Part shown: positions 42,742 to 51,660 of the stretch, in pieces
How positions within the stretch are numbered: the stretch's first letter is position 1
Layout: each line of letters begins with the position of its first letter
Assembly (NCBI RefSeq): GCF_000612505.1
Contig: NZ_CP004078.1
Location: 1,228,001-1,292,000, forward strand
Length of the DNA stretch: 64,000 nucleotides
Direction of reading: 5' to 3'
Source: Paenibacillus sabinae T27
Lineage (GTDB): Bacteria; Bacillota; Bacilli; Paenibacillales; Paenibacillaceae
Translations under genes and position numbers: made by a program
The notes under the pieces: model-generated
What the model was told of the DNA's origin: nothing
What the model saw: only the letters and a program-made list of their open reading frames with translations
Database searches by the model: none

Positions 42742-44019
42742 ATGAAGAAAAAGATTCTGCTGATTCAGCCCGAGAACGAGAAGATCAACCGGTTCAGAAG
42801 GAAGCAGTTCAATAACTTCGTCCAGATCACGATGCCGTATTTGGCGGGGTTCATCGATGAGAGCAAATATGAGATCATACTGGTGGATGAGTACCGGCAG
42901 CGAATCCCTTTCCGCCGCACGTTTGATCTGGTCGCCATCACCGTGAATACGCCGAACGCCTACCACTGCTACGAGGTCGCGGAGAAGTTCCGGGCACATG
43001 GGGCCAAGGTGGTCATGGGCGGACCGCATGTTACGCTGCTGCCGGAGGAGGCTTCGCAGCACTGCGACAGTATCCTGATCGGTGAAGCGGAAGCGACCTG
43101 GCCGGCGTTTCTGGAGGATTTTTATACAGGACAAGAACGGGCCGTCTACCGGTCAGAGGGCATACCCGTTCTGAAGAATCTTCCTTTGCCGAGATGGGAT
43201 CTCCTAAAGAGAAACCCGCTGATGAAGGGCGCGGTGTTTGCGACACGGGGCTGCCCTTACCGCTGCGCGTACTGCAATCTGAAGCAAATTTACCACGACC
43301 GCTTCCGCGTCCGGCCGATTCCTGAGGTTATCCGCGAAATCTCACTGATGAAATCGAAGTTTTTCGTGTTCTGGGACGATAATTTTTTTGCGGATAAAGC
43401 CCACGCCATCGAACTGATGGAGAGCCTGAAGCCCTTGGGCAAAAAATGGGCGGCACAGGTGACCCTCGCCGATTGCAATGACGACGAGCTGCTGGAGCGG
43501 GCAAGGGAAGCGGGCTGTTTGTATCTGTTCGTTGGGCTGGAGTCCTTCTCGCCATCCGCATTGCGGGGCGTCAACAAAGGGATCAACCGGGTCCATTCGT
43601 ACCGTGATATCATAGGGAAGCTGCACAAGCACAAGATCATGATCCAGGCCGGCATTGTATTCGGCTTTGACGAGGATACGCCGGCTACCTTCCGGCATAC
43701 GCTGGAGGCCTGCGAGGAGCTGGGAATCGACGGAGTGACCGTCAGCCTGCTCACACCGCTTCCCCGAACGCCCGTCTATGCCGGGATGAAAGAGGAGCGG
43801 AGGCTGCTGAATGAAGACTGGAGCCTGTACAACGGGAAGACGGATGTCGTGTTCCGTCCCCGGAATATGACCTCGGAGGAGCTGCTTGAGGGCTACCTCG
43901 ATTTTCGCCGCAGGTTCTATTCGCTGCCCTCATTTATCAGGAGGATGAAGGTTTCAAGGACGCATCTCTTTTACAATTTCATTATCAATCTGGGATACCG
44001 ATTGGCCCTCAAGCGTTAA
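42742..44019 (+). CDS. B12-binding domain radical SAM protein
   Basis: A 425-residue class B radical SAM enzyme. The N-terminal 140 residues form a cobalamin-binding-like Rossmann domain (VDEYRQRIPFRRTFDLVAIT, VVMGGPHVTLLPEEA). The radical SAM core has the CxxxCxxC cluster in TRGCPYRCAYCN, WDDNFF and GLESFSP, then GIVFGFDEDTP. The remainder is a C-terminal helical domain. Such proteins methylate or rearrange unactivated carbons in natural products, hopanoids or lipids. No partner genes identify a pathway here. It has a good ribosome site (GGAAGGTG). Confidence 0.9.
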   Translation: MKKKILLIQPENEKINRFRRKQFNNFVQITMPYLAGFIDESKYEIILVDEYRQRIPFRRTFDLVAITVNTPNAYHCYEVAEKFRAHGAKVVMGGPHVTLLPEEASQHCDSILIGEAEATWPAFLEDFYTGQERAVYRSEGIPVLKNLPLPRWDLLKRNPLMKGAVFATRGCPYRCAYCNLKQIYHDRFRVRPIPEVIREISLMKSKFFVFWDDNFFADKAHAIELMESLKPLGKKWAAQVTLADCNDDELLERAREAGCLYLFVGLESFSPSALRGVNKGINRVHSYRDIIGKLHKHKIMIQAGIVFGFDEDTPATFRHTLEACEELGIDGVTVSLLTPLPRTPVYAGMKEERRLLNEDWSLYNGKTDVVFRPRNMTSEELLEGYLDFRRRFYSLPSFIRRMKVSRTHLFYNFIINLGYRLALKR

Positions 44020-44024
44020 GCGGG

Positions 44025-44051
44025 AAGTCCGCAAGCTGAGGGCTTTTTTTT
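44025..44051 (+). terminator. Intrinsic terminator after the radical SAM gene
   Basis: AAGTCC (44025-44030) pairs with GGGCTT (44040-44045), followed by T8 in total. Confidence 0.7.
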
Positions 44052-44114
44052 GCGTTGATTTTAATGCATTGTTACTTCTGTAAGGAGCGGTGCTTGAATT
44101 ATGGGCTAACTGGA

Positions 44115-44320
44115 GAGCTGAGCGGGAAAAATTGGAGCTTATTGGACCCGAATCCGAGTACCCACTCGAATAAAAGGGATTTCCTCCCTCTTAATGGGGG
44201 GATTTCCCCGGAATAGGCCCTTTTCTCAGAAATAAGCTGGAGCTTTTCCCGTTTATTTCACTAAATACGTCCCCAGGGGGAGGATAAGCGGGAGCTTTTC
44301 CAGTCTAATTTCTAAAAAAA
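44115..44320. repeat. Dispersed palindromic repeat, locus 2
   Basis: AGCGGGAAAAATTGGAGCTTAT (44119), AATAAGCTGGAGCTTTTCCC (44230-44249) and ATAAGCGGGAGCTTTTCCAG (44284-44303) are related copies in both orientations. They share the core AATAAGCTGGAG with the repeat at 18.5 kb. The segment also holds a CCCTCTTAATGGGGGG hairpin. No gene is seen in this 360-bp gap. Confidence 0.6.
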
Positions 44321-44379
44321 GCGAACGAAATATCCGGTACTCTCCAATATAGAGTGTAAGACCGAAGGGGGAATGGCGG

Positions 44380-44964
44380 ATGAATCATCCAAACCAAGAT
44401 TCGCAGCTCGCAGCGCTTGTGCTTGCCGGCAGCCGTGAAGCGTACAGCCAGCTGTATGAAAGAACGATAACCGAGGTGTACCGAACCGTCCGTTTCCTCA
44501 TTGGCGGGTCATCCGATACGGATGATGTCGTCCAGGAGATTTATATCCAGATGTACCGGTCTCTTGGGCAGTATGATGCAGCGCGGCCTTTTCGTCCGTG
44601 GCTGATGGGGGTGGCTATGCGGCAAATCCGGGCTTACCGGAGAAAGAGGTGGAATCAAATCCGTCTGATTAAAAAAGCGCAGCAGAGCGGGATCATCGCG
44701 GATTACGATTTTTCGGGGGAAGTGGTAGACAAAGTATCGTACCGTCCCCTAATCGCAAGCGTGGAACGCCTTCCGTACAAGCTGAAGCAGGTCGTGATTC
44801 TGCACTATTTAAATGAGTACTCCCAGGAGGAAATTGCGGATGCGCTGGGCATCCCTCTTGGAACGGTAAAGTCCCGTATCCACTCCGCCTTGAAGAAGCT
44901 GCGCAGCAAGCGGAGCAGCGAGATTTTGCTTATGGGAAAGGTGGAGGATTTGCATGAAGCTTGA
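44380..44964 (+). CDS. ECF-type RNA polymerase sigma factor
   Basis: A 194-residue sigma-70 family factor with only regions 2 and 4. Region 2: DTDDVVQEIYIQMYRSLGQY and FRPWLMGVAMRQIRAYRRKR. Region 4: LPYKLKQVVILHYLNEYSQEE, then ADALGIPLGTVKSRIHSALK. It overlaps the next gene, a membrane anti-sigma-like protein, by 11 nt, the usual coupling of ECF pairs. The stimulus is unknown; autoregulation is likely but no promoter could be assigned. Confidence 0.92.
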   Translation: MNHPNQDSQLAALVLAGSREAYSQLYERTITEVYRTVRFLIGGSSDTDDVVQEIYIQMYRSLGQYDAARPFRPWLMGVAMRQIRAYRRKRWNQIRLIKKAQQSGIIADYDFSGEVVDKVSYRPLIASVERLPYKLKQVVILHYLNEYSQEEIADALGIPLGTVKSRIHSALKKLRSKRSSEILLMGKVEDLHEA

Positions 44965-45709
44965 GCAAGAGCTGCGAGAGGCATTACGGGAAGAAAGCAG
45001 GGCCTGGACGGCTCCTGCGGAACTAAAGGTCAGAATATTAAATCACAAATCAGTGAAACCGGAGGGAAGAAGAATGAAAAAATGGATTGCGGCAGGCATC
45101 CTGGCCGCCGTGCTGCTCGTTCCTACAGGAGCATATGCCGGGTACCATTATATCGCGGACTCGATATACGGCTCGCAGAAGCAGATTGAGCAAAAGGGTG
45201 GCACCCTGGAGCAGTATGACCATTTGGAGGAGAAGCTGCAAGCGGCGAAACAGAGCTTTGAACCGCAGGAGTTCGCGAAGCTGACGGTCCTGCTTAAAAA
45301 GTTGGGCGATTATAACCTCAAGATAGCCGATGACAAGGGAGCGCTGCATCCCGAGCGGCTGAGCCCTGAAGAGCAGGAAGCCTATAAGAAGCTTAACGCG
45401 GAGCTTGAACCTTATTTTGAGAAATTGAACGCGGAGGGAGCCGGGAATGGGGGCGTGAAGGAAACCGGGCAGCAGGCGGACAGCGCTGCGTTCTGGAAAG
45501 AGGCGCTGGCCTGTGGGGAGAAGAACCTCAGCAGTCAGGAACTTGCCAAAGTGAAAGGGATCATCGGCGAAATTCAAAAGATAGAGGTAAAGCCGGACGG
45601 CAGCGCCCGGGCGTTTACGGCTGAAGAGGCCGAGCATCTTAAAGAACTGATCCGGCAGCTGGAACCCTACCAAGATCAATTGGGGATTATGCTGAAGCCG
45701 GCTTCCTGA
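44954..45709 (+). CDS. Membrane anti-sigma-like protein (DUF3600-type)
   Basis: A 251-residue protein. The N-terminal 40 residues are cytosolic and helical (EQELREALREESRAWTAPAE), one transmembrane segment follows at about 42-60 (WIAAGILAAVLLVPTGAYAG), and the extracytoplasmic part is rich in charged helices (EQYDHLEEKLQAAKQ). Its C-terminal repeat-like segments resemble DUF3600 proteins found downstream of ECF sigma factors. Overlap with the sigma gene supports the role. The mechanism of release cannot be read. Confidence 0.8.
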   Translation: MKLEQELREALREESRAWTAPAELKVRILNHKSVKPEGRRMKKWIAAGILAAVLLVPTGAYAGYHYIADSIYGSQKQIEQKGGTLEQYDHLEEKLQAAKQSFEPQEFAKLTVLLKKLGDYNLKIADDKGALHPERLSPEEQEAYKKLNAELEPYFEKLNAEGAGNGGVKETGQQADSAAFWKEALACGEKNLSSQELAKVKGIIGEIQKIEVKPDGSARAFTAEEAEHLKELIRQLEPYQDQLGIMLKPAS

Positions 45710-45748
45710 CTCCTGACTCCACCGGTAAATATGGTGTTGACCATGAAC

Positions 45749-45791
45749 AAAAGCCCATGCGGTCTGCAATCAGCAGGCACATGGGCTTTTT
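45749..45791. terminator. Bidirectional intrinsic terminator
   Basis: AAAAGCCCATG pairs with CATGGGCTTTT between the convergent anti-sigma and tetR genes, with a T-run on both strands. Confidence 0.8.
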
Positions 45792-45801
45792 ACTATTCCG
45801 T

Positions 45802-46380
45802 TTAGCGTGATTTGATCCCCTCGAATCCATAGGTTATTAAATTTTTTATAACCGTTTCCTCCAGATTTTCGCCGGTAATTAACAGTCTATAAAAAATGGG
45901 TCCGTACAAGAGATCAATACATAATGAGATATCCAAGCCTTCTCTCAGTTCACCACGCTGGGCTCCCCGCTCAAGAAGCTGCCGCGCCTCAAGCCGCCGA
46001 GGATGGAAAAATTCCGCCCGGTAGGCTTCAGCCAACCCCGGATCAAATTGTCCCTCACCGATCAGCTCGGTAATGACTTTCCCTTCCCGGGTTGACAGAA
46101 ATCTGGCCAAATTCGAGGCATGAATGATGATATCGTCATACACCGACCCGGTATCGGGTATCGGCAGTCTTTCGGAAGCCGCGCACAGGTAGCCGGCCAT
46201 GACGACGGCAGCTTTATTGGGCCACCATTTATAAATGGTCGCTTTGCTGACCTTGGCCCGTTCCGCAATTTTTTCAACCGTTACGGCACCAAATCCGGTT
46301 TCGAGCAGCAGGTCATAGGAGGCGCTCAGAATAGCCTTTTCGGCTTCGACATTGCGTGGACGTCCTCTTTTGGTATCCAT
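45802..46380 (-). CDS. TetR/AcrR family transcriptional regulator
   Basis: A 192-residue repressor. The helix-turn-helix is EKAILSASYDLLLETGFGAV, TVEKIAERAKVSKATIY and KWWPNKAAVV (residues 14-58). The rest is a TetR C-terminal helical domain. Divergent from an MFS pump gene whose promoter contains a perfect palindrome, so it most likely represses the pump and senses an exported drug. Confidence 0.9.
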   Translation of the reverse strand: MDTKRGRPRNVEAEKAILSASYDLLLETGFGAVTVEKIAERAKVSKATIYKWWPNKAAVVMAGYLCAASERLPIPDTGSVYDDIIIHASNLARFLSTREGKVITELIGEGQFDPGLAEAYRAEFFHPRRLEARQLLERGAQRGELREGLDISLCIDLLYGPIFYRLLITGENLEETVIKNLITYGFEGIKSR

Positions 46381-46423
46381 GGGGAATTCTCCTCCTTAAA
46401 AGTTCCATCAAGCTTTGCCTGAC

Positions 46424-46440
46424 ATATACTGTACGTATAT
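46424..46440. promoter_or_regulatory. TetR operator-like palindrome near tetR
   Basis: ATATACTGTACGTATAT: arms ATATAC and GTATAT are exact complements around TGTAC. It shares ACTGxACGT with the site at 46480. Confidence 0.5.
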
Positions 46441-46471
46441 TATACAAAATATTTATGGGTTGGAAAAACTA

Positions 46472-46500
46472 TTTACAAAACTGAACGTTCAGTATATTAT
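46472..46500 (+). promoter_or_regulatory. MFS promoter with TetR operator in the spacer
   Basis: -35 TTTACA (46472-46477), 17-nt spacer, -10 TATTAT (46495-46500). The perfect 14-bp palindrome ACTGAACGTTCAGT (46480-46493) fills the spacer, so repressor binding would block RNA polymerase. Confidence 0.7.
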
Positions 46501-46533
46501 ATAGATGTGGATTAAAACTAAGGAGGAATTAGA

Positions 46534-47769
46534 ATGAATCACTCGCAGTCTGAAGTTAAACGTGTGCCGAACTGGATCATGCTGCTGCTGGCCATATCGT
46601 GCGGCCTTATCGTTGCCAATCTTTATTATGCTCAACCTTTGGTGGGACCCATCAGCGAGGCTACGGGTTTGTCGCCCGGCGCGGCGGGATTAATTGTAAC
46701 GTTGACGCAAATCGGTTATGTACTCGGATTGTTGTTCATCGTTCCGCTTAGTGATCTTATCGAAAATCGGCGTCTGGCAGTTTCCGCGTTGATCGTCGTC
46801 GTGTGTGCTCTGATTGCAGCGGCGCTGGCGACGAATGCAACGATTTTTCTGGCGGCGTCTTTATTTATCGGACTTGGATCTGTAACAGCGCAAATTCTTG
46901 TTCCTTATGCCGCTTATCTGGCATCGGAAGAGCAGCGCGGCCGCGTCGTAGGCAATGTAATGAGCGGACTGCTGCTGGGGATTATGTTTGCCCGTCCGGC
47001 GGCAAGCTTTCTGGCCGACCTCTTTGGATGGAAAGTTATATTTTGGCTGTCGGCTGGAATCATTGCCTTGCTGACCCTTCTTCTGTCTCGCGCACTTCCT
47101 GAGCGCAAGCCCGCGCCAACCCTGAAATATGCCCAATTGATAGGATCGTTGGGAGCTCTATGGAGAGGAACGCCTGTTTTGCGCCGCAGAGCCTTTTATC
47201 AAGCTTTTCTATTTGGCTCCTTCAGTCTTTTTTGGACCGTTGTCCCGATGCGGTTATCCGGATATTTTCATTTGTCACAGCAAGGAATCGCCTTATTTGC
47301 CCTGGCCGGTGTGGCTGGAGCTGTAGCTGCGCCTATCGCCGGGAGACTGGCTGACCGGGGCTGGACCCGAATGCTGACAGGTCTGGCTATAACGATTGCC
47401 GCTGCATCTTTTTTACTCTCGTATCTGGTCCGTGGCAATTCTGCCGTATCTCTGGCCTTGCTGCTTCTTGCCGCAATCGTACTGGACATGGGAGTTTCCG
47501 GTAATCTTGTGCTGGGGCAGCGTGCTATCTATTCCTTGGGGAGTGAGTCCAGAGGGCGTCTGAACGGCCTGTTTATGGCTATATTCTTTGTCGGCGGGGC
47601 ATTAGGCTCTTTCCTGGGGGGCTGGTCATATGCTTACGGCGGCTGGTCCTCGGCAGCCTTGTTAGGCTTGCTGATGCCGGTTTTGGCCCTGCTGTACTTT
47701 TTTACAGAACACAAGCAGTCGGCGGCTGCGCTGGTTAACCATGGCGGCGGAACCGTCGCCGAGAAATAA
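46534..47769 (+). CDS. MFS transporter
   Basis: A 411-residue transporter with twelve membrane segments. The loop 2-3 motif is [16 protein letters not shown] and helix 5 reads [20 protein letters not shown] (motif C-like). The long N-terminal stretch [20 protein letters not shown] matches the YnfM/CynX-like group of drug or metabolite exporters. It has AAGGAGG upstream, is divergent from its TetR repressor, and ends at a strong terminator. Confidence 0.9.
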   Translation: MNHSQSEVKRVPNWIMLLLAISCGLIVANLYYAQPLVGPISEATGLSPGAAGLIVTLTQIGYVLGLLFIVPLSDLIENRRLAVSALIVVVCALIAAALATNATIFLAASLFIGLGSVTAQILVPYAAYLASEEQRGRVVGNVMSGLLLGIMFARPAASFLADLFGWKVIFWLSAGIIALLTLLLSRALPERKPAPTLKYAQLIGSLGALWRGTPVLRRRAFYQAFLFGSFSLFWTVVPMRLSGYFHLSQQGIALFALAGVAGAVAAPIAGRLADRGWTRMLTGLAITIAAASFLLSYLVRGNSAVSLALLLLAAIVLDMGVSGNLVLGQRAIYSLGSESRGRLNGLFMAIFFVGGALGSFLGGWSYAYGGWSSAALLGLLMPVLALLYFFTEHKQSAAALVNHGGGTVAEK

Positions 47770-47799
47770 ACATCTTTTCCCGGCCGCAGCGCCGGTTGT

Positions 47800-47845
47800 A
47801 ACGGCAAGAACCTGAGACTTGTGCAGGTTCTTGCCGTTTATTTTT
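47800..47845 (+). terminator. Intrinsic terminator after the MFS gene
   Basis: AACGGCAAGAACCTG (47800-47814) and CAGGTTCTTGCCGTT (47824-47838) form a perfect 15-bp stem, followed by a T-rich run. Confidence 0.9.
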
Positions 47846-47958
47846 GCCCGGGTGTATCCGAGGTCCCACGCTTGTCACGCCTGTCTGCATATTGCGGTGT
47901 TGTCCCTCATAGACATGTACTAATCAATGCATTCAAAACAGGTTAAGGGGATGATGTC

Positions 47959-49050
47959 ATGCGCCGGATAGTATGGGTACTCGCGGTCATTATGAGCGTG
48001 GCCCTTCTGATGACGGGGTGCGGAAAGAAGGATGCCTCGTCCGTGGTCAAGGATTTGAACGACGTGGCCGACAAGCTGGAGAGCAAGACGGGAGCTTATC
48101 AGGGGGCGGGCACGATGACCCTGTATACCGGAGAGCAGCCGCAGGAGTACAAGGTTGAGGTATGGTACAAAAATCCGTCGTATTACCGGATCAGCCTGGC
48201 CAACGTGCAGAAGAACCTGACGCAGATCGTGCTGCGCAACGATGAAGGCGTGTTCGTGCTGACTCCGAGTCTCGGCAAGAGCTTCCGGTTCCAGAGCGAC
48301 TGGCCGGACAATCAGGGGCAGGTCTACCTGTACCAGACGCTGGTGAAAGGCATCGTCACCGACAACAACCGCCAGTTCGTGGCCGACAAGGACAGCTACA
48401 TATTCGACGTTGCGGCCAATTACCAGAGCAGCGCCCTGGTGCGGCAGAAGATTTGGCTGGACAAAAAGACTTACGGGCCCAAAGAGGTGCAGGTATCGGA
48501 TGCGGAAGCCAAGGTCGTGGTCGATGTGAAGTTCGATAAATTCACCTTTACCCCCGAGTTTACGGCCGATTCGTTTGACATGCAGAAGAATATGGCTTCG
48601 CAAGGCGCTTCGGAAAATACGGTAGCCGAGGTTGATGAGAACGGCAACCCTCTGCCTGCCGCGGATACTCAGGATGGAACGCAGGCACAGGCAAGCGCGC
48701 AGCTTGGCGACTTCGGCATCATCGAGCCGGGGTACACCCCGGATGGCGTGAAGTTCAAGGATTCCAATAAAGTCGAGAATAGCGACGACCATGCCGTGCT
48801 TCTGCGGTATGAAGGAATTTACCAGTACACGATTATGGAATCGCGTCCGCTCGATCAGGCCGTGTCGCTTGCGCCGGGAGAAGGCGTTGACCTTGGCTTC
48901 ACCCTTGGTCTTCTGACCGGGGCCGAGGATGAGCAGCAGACCTTGACCTGGATGGGCGACGGGCTCCAGTACCGGATCACAAGCGCGAACCTTCCGCTTA
49001 GTGAAATGATGGAAATCGCCGTGTCTATGCAGGATCAAGCGGGTAAATAA
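47959..49050 (+). CDS. ydcC: LolA-like sporulation lipoprotein YdcC
   Basis: A 363-residue lipoprotein with signal peptide and lipobox MTGC (Cys about residue 21). The body has the LolA/LolB-like half-barrel (YKVEVWYKNPSYYRISLANV, NEGVFVLTPSLGKSFRF-like DEGVFVLTPSLGKSFRFQSD) and two C-terminal repeats. B. subtilis YdcC lies directly before alr with the same organisation. It may carry lipids or assist the envelope during sporulation; function is not settled. AAGGGGATGATG upstream supports the ATG. Confidence 0.88.
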   Translation: MRRIVWVLAVIMSVALLMTGCGKKDASSVVKDLNDVADKLESKTGAYQGAGTMTLYTGEQPQEYKVEVWYKNPSYYRISLANVQKNLTQIVLRNDEGVFVLTPSLGKSFRFQSDWPDNQGQVYLYQTLVKGIVTDNNRQFVADKDSYIFDVAANYQSSALVRQKIWLDKKTYGPKEVQVSDAEAKVVVDVKFDKFTFTPEFTADSFDMQKNMASQGASENTVAEVDENGNPLPAADTQDGTQAQASAQLGDFGIIEPGYTPDGVKFKDSNKVENSDDHAVLLRYEGIYQYTIMESRPLDQAVSLAPGEGVDLGFTLGLLTGAEDEQQTLTWMGDGLQYRITSANLPLSEMMEIAVSMQDQAGK

Positions 49051-49243
49051 TAGGTTGTAGGCGGATACTGCTTATTGTGGGATGATTTCCTTCTACAATG
49101 TAGTATCCGCTTTGCTTTCCTCCGGTAACGTCAAATCCCTGCTTACATTGACAGTCCCTTCCGTTAGCATTACCATTACGAATAAGAAAGAGATCAATGC
49201 AATCCATGGCAGATGCTTATTTCACACGAGAAGGTGACTGGAA

Positions 49244-50446
49244 GTGCAAGAAAGCTATCGACCGACCGTAGCCGAGATTGATTTGGATGCTTTGCGCGCA
49301 AATTACGAAAGCTTCCGCCAGCATTTGTCGGCGGGTATGAAGTTTATGGTTTGCGTCAAAGGAAATGCCTACGGTCATGGGGCAGTGGAAGTGACGCGGG
49401 AACTTGAACGCCTGAGTGCGGATTATGTCAGTGTGGCTTTTCTGGACGAGGCGATCGAGCTGCGTCAGGCGGGAATCGGCCTGCCGATTCTGGTGCTTGG
49501 CTATACGCCCCCGGAAGCCATTGAGGCCGCCTGGGAGAACGACGTAACCGTGACGCTTTTTACTCCTGAAGTGCTGGAGGCGGCATCGAAGCTTCCTGTG
49601 AATGACAGCCGGAAGCTGAAGGTGCACATCAAGATCGACAGCGGCATGGGCCGACTCGGACTTCTTCCGGCCGATGCGCGGCCGTTCATTGAAGAGGCGC
49701 AGCGCGTTCGGCAGTTGGAATTGGAGGGGATGTTCACCCATTTTGCCAAAGCGGATGAAGCAGACAAAAGCTATACACTGGAGCAGTACCGACGGTTCAT
49801 GAGCGTGACGGAAGCGCTTCGGGAAAGACAGATCCACATCCCGATCATACATACGGGCAATAGCGCTACGGCCATTGATACCCCGCATTTATCTCCGAAC
49901 ATGGTTCGCGTGGGCGTCAGCATATACGGATTCTATCCGTCGACCGAGGTGAACCGGCAGCAGGTGAAGCTGCACCCGGTCATGACGCTGAAGACTAAGG
50001 CTGTATATGTCAAAAGCCTGCCGGAGAGCTGGGGCATCAGCTACGGCACCCGCTACCGCGCAGATAGCGGCGAATATATCGCCACGCTGCCCATAGGGTA
50101 CGCAGACGGATATTCCCGCATGCTGAGCGGCAAGGCAGAGGTGTTAATACGCGGCCGCCGCGTTCCTGTCGTCGGAACCATCTGCATGGACCAGTGTATG
50201 GTATCGCTCAAATCTTTCGCCAAAGAGGCGGAACAAATCAAAGCCGGCGAAGAGGTTGTACTCATCGGCAGTCAGGCTGGCGGCTCCATTACGGCAGACG
50301 AGCTGGCTCTCCATCTTGGAACGATACACTATGAGGTGACCTGCATGCTGGCCCACCGGGTGCCGCGCGTTTATATCCGCGAAGGCTCGGCTCCCCGCCT
50401 GGTAAATGCCTTACTGCAATCCGGAAGCCCCAATCCTGTAGGATAA
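49244..50446 (+). CDS. alr: Alanine racemase
   Basis: A 400-residue PLP enzyme that makes D-alanine for peptidoglycan and spore-germination control. The PLP lysine is K39 in VCVKGNAYGHG (typical form is VVKADAYGHG, so the flanks differ). The second catalytic Tyr lies in SWGISYGTRYRA, and the C-terminal strand domain is present with LATLPIGYADGYSR-like IATLPIGYADGYSR. GTG 49244 has GAGAAGGTG upstream. It stands between ydcC and the ndoAI-ndoA pair, the conserved Bacillales order. Confidence 0.95.
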   Translation: MQESYRPTVAEIDLDALRANYESFRQHLSAGMKFMVCVKGNAYGHGAVEVTRELERLSADYVSVAFLDEAIELRQAGIGLPILVLGYTPPEAIEAAWENDVTVTLFTPEVLEAASKLPVNDSRKLKVHIKIDSGMGRLGLLPADARPFIEEAQRVRQLELEGMFTHFAKADEADKSYTLEQYRRFMSVTEALRERQIHIPIIHTGNSATAIDTPHLSPNMVRVGVSIYGFYPSTEVNRQQVKLHPVMTLKTKAVYVKSLPESWGISYGTRYRADSGEYIATLPIGYADGYSRMLSGKAEVLIRGRRVPVVGTICMDQCMVSLKSFAKEAEQIKAGEEVVLIGSQAGGSITADELALHLGTIHYEVTCMLAHRVPRVYIREGSAPRLVNALLQSGSPNPVG

Positions 50447-50637
50447 GCGGGAATCATCAAGGAATATGAATTCGTGGACAATGATGTGACTTATGGTCTA
50501 TACGAACCGCCGTTTCTAGTTTATAATTGAATGCAGCATACTTGATATACTGACGGCATATATTCCTTGTATAAAATTCCTTGCATAATGCTACACTGGA
50601 ATACAAGGGCAGTAGGTTTGTGGGGGTGGAAGAGAAG

Positions 50638-50919
50638 TTGGCCAATTTGCAAAACACCAAAAGAATCATGATCAGCTTGCCCGATCATCTCTTGCAGGAG
50701 GTGGACGGAATTGTCCAGATGGAAAATTCCAACCGCAGTGAATTGATCCGGCAGGCCATGAAGCTGTATCTCAGCGAACGGAGGAAGCGTTCCATCAGGG
50801 AGTCCATGCAGCGTGGATACATGGAAATGGCCAAGATTAACTTGACCATGGCATGTGAAGCGTTCCTAGCCGAGGAAGATGCAGACAGCACTCTTGGCCG
50901 CTTAGTAAGCGGGGTGTAG
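50638..50919 (+). CDS. ndoAI: Antitoxin EndoAI (ribbon-helix-helix)
   Basis: A 93-residue antitoxin of the CopG/MetJ-like group. The N-terminal ribbon-helix-helix is TKRIMISLPDHLLQEVDGIV, followed by ENSNRSELIRQAMKLYLSER. The MQRGYMEMAKINLTMACEAF stretch is the known toxin-binding C-terminal part. The TTG at 50638 gives the usual family length; a longer reading to 50581 adds an atypical leader. It lies 3 nt before the toxin gene and neutralises it. Confidence 0.9.
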   Translation: MANLQNTKRIMISLPDHLLQEVDGIVQMENSNRSELIRQAMKLYLSERRKRSIRESMQRGYMEMAKINLTMACEAFLAEEDADSTLGRLVSGV

Positions 50920-50922
50920 ATA

Positions 50923-51273
50923 TTGATCGTAAAACGCGGCGACGTTTTTTTTGCCGACCTTTCGCCAGTAGTGGGCTCGGAGCAAGGCGGGGTAAGGCCC
51001 GTGCTGGTTATTCAGAACGATATTGGCAATCGCTTCAGTCCTACGGTAATTGTTGCGGCAATTACCGCACAAATTCAGAAGGCCAAGCTGCCCACCCATG
51101 TAGAGATTGAAGCGGCGTCCCACGGGTTTGACCGGGATTCCGTCATTCTGCTGGAGCAGGTCCGGACGATCGACAAGCAGCGCTTGACGGATAAGATCAC
51201 CCACCTGGATGACGAAACGATGAAAAAGGTGGATGACTCGCTGCAAATCAGCTTGGGGCTGATTGATTTTTAA
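50923..51273 (+). CDS. ndoA: mRNA interferase toxin EndoA (MazF family)
   Basis: A 116-residue MazF/PemK-like endoribonuclease. The sequence [57 protein letters not shown] and [13 protein letters not shown] contains the conserved RNA-binding arginines and the Thr of the active site. It cleaves single-stranded mRNA at UACAU-type sites in Bacillus; specificity here is assumed. TTG 50923 is the likely start. Cotranscribed with the antitoxin and followed by a terminator. Confidence 0.95.
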   Translation: MIVKRGDVFFADLSPVVGSEQGGVRPVLVIQNDIGNRFSPTVIVAAITAQIQKAKLPTHVEIEAASHGFDRDSVILLEQVRTIDKQRLTDKITHLDDETMKKVDDSLQISLGLIDF

Positions 51274-51307
51274 GCTGAATCGCTATCTCATAGAGAAGGT
51301 TAGGAAG

Positions 51308-51338
51308 GGCTCGCCGCGGTTGCGCGGTGAGCCTTTTT
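51308..51338 (+). terminator. Intrinsic terminator after ndoA
   Basis: GGCTCGCCGCG pairs with CGCGGTGAGCC, followed by T5. Confidence 0.85.
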
Positions 51339-51359
51339 GTCGTCGGCACGGCCGTCAGT

Positions 51360-51567
51360 AGCGGTTAAAGGTATTGAAGCTCCAATCTTGCTGATTGTGA
51401 AAGCCATGAGGCTAAAGATACAGGGTGACGGCAGAGAGCCATAGGCCGCAATTCCCTCGTAGTACTCGCGGGAACAACGAATGGTTTTGTATGGAAGAGC
51501 ATTGCTGTTATTTTATCCGCTGAAGTTTCGAAGAAGCGCGTGTCTGGGCCTTCCCGCGAGCTTTTTT
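51360..51567 (+). ncRNA. Folded intergenic RNA-like segment with terminator, before tex
   Basis: This 387-bp gap holds no gene but a strong fold. CTCGCGGGAA (51465-51474) is the exact complement of TTCCCGCGAG (51551-51560), followed by T6 (51562-51567), a long-range terminator. Upstream, AGGG (51422)/CCCT (51454) and CGGC (51429)/GCCG (51445) nest, and AAGCCATGAGGCTAAAG carries a GCC/GGC hairpin. The part around 51400-51450 faintly recalls a cyclic dinucleotide aptamer but the key conserved strings are missing. It may be a small RNA or a riboswitch-like attenuator for tex. Confidence 0.5.
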
Positions 51568-51660
51568 ACCCCGGAGATTGTCCAGGGCGGCTGGAACGTC
51601 TTTGGCCAAGTATGATACTATTTGACATAGCGGATTTAAGAGGTTGGAGGAGGAAGCTCA

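Noticed and set aside
51400..51460. Possible cyclic di-GMP (GEMM) riboswitch before tex.
   Set aside because: The AAAGCC...GGCTAAAG string is similar, but the upstream CAAACC and downstream GGGTTACCG parts of the aptamer are missing. Kept only as an unassigned folded element.
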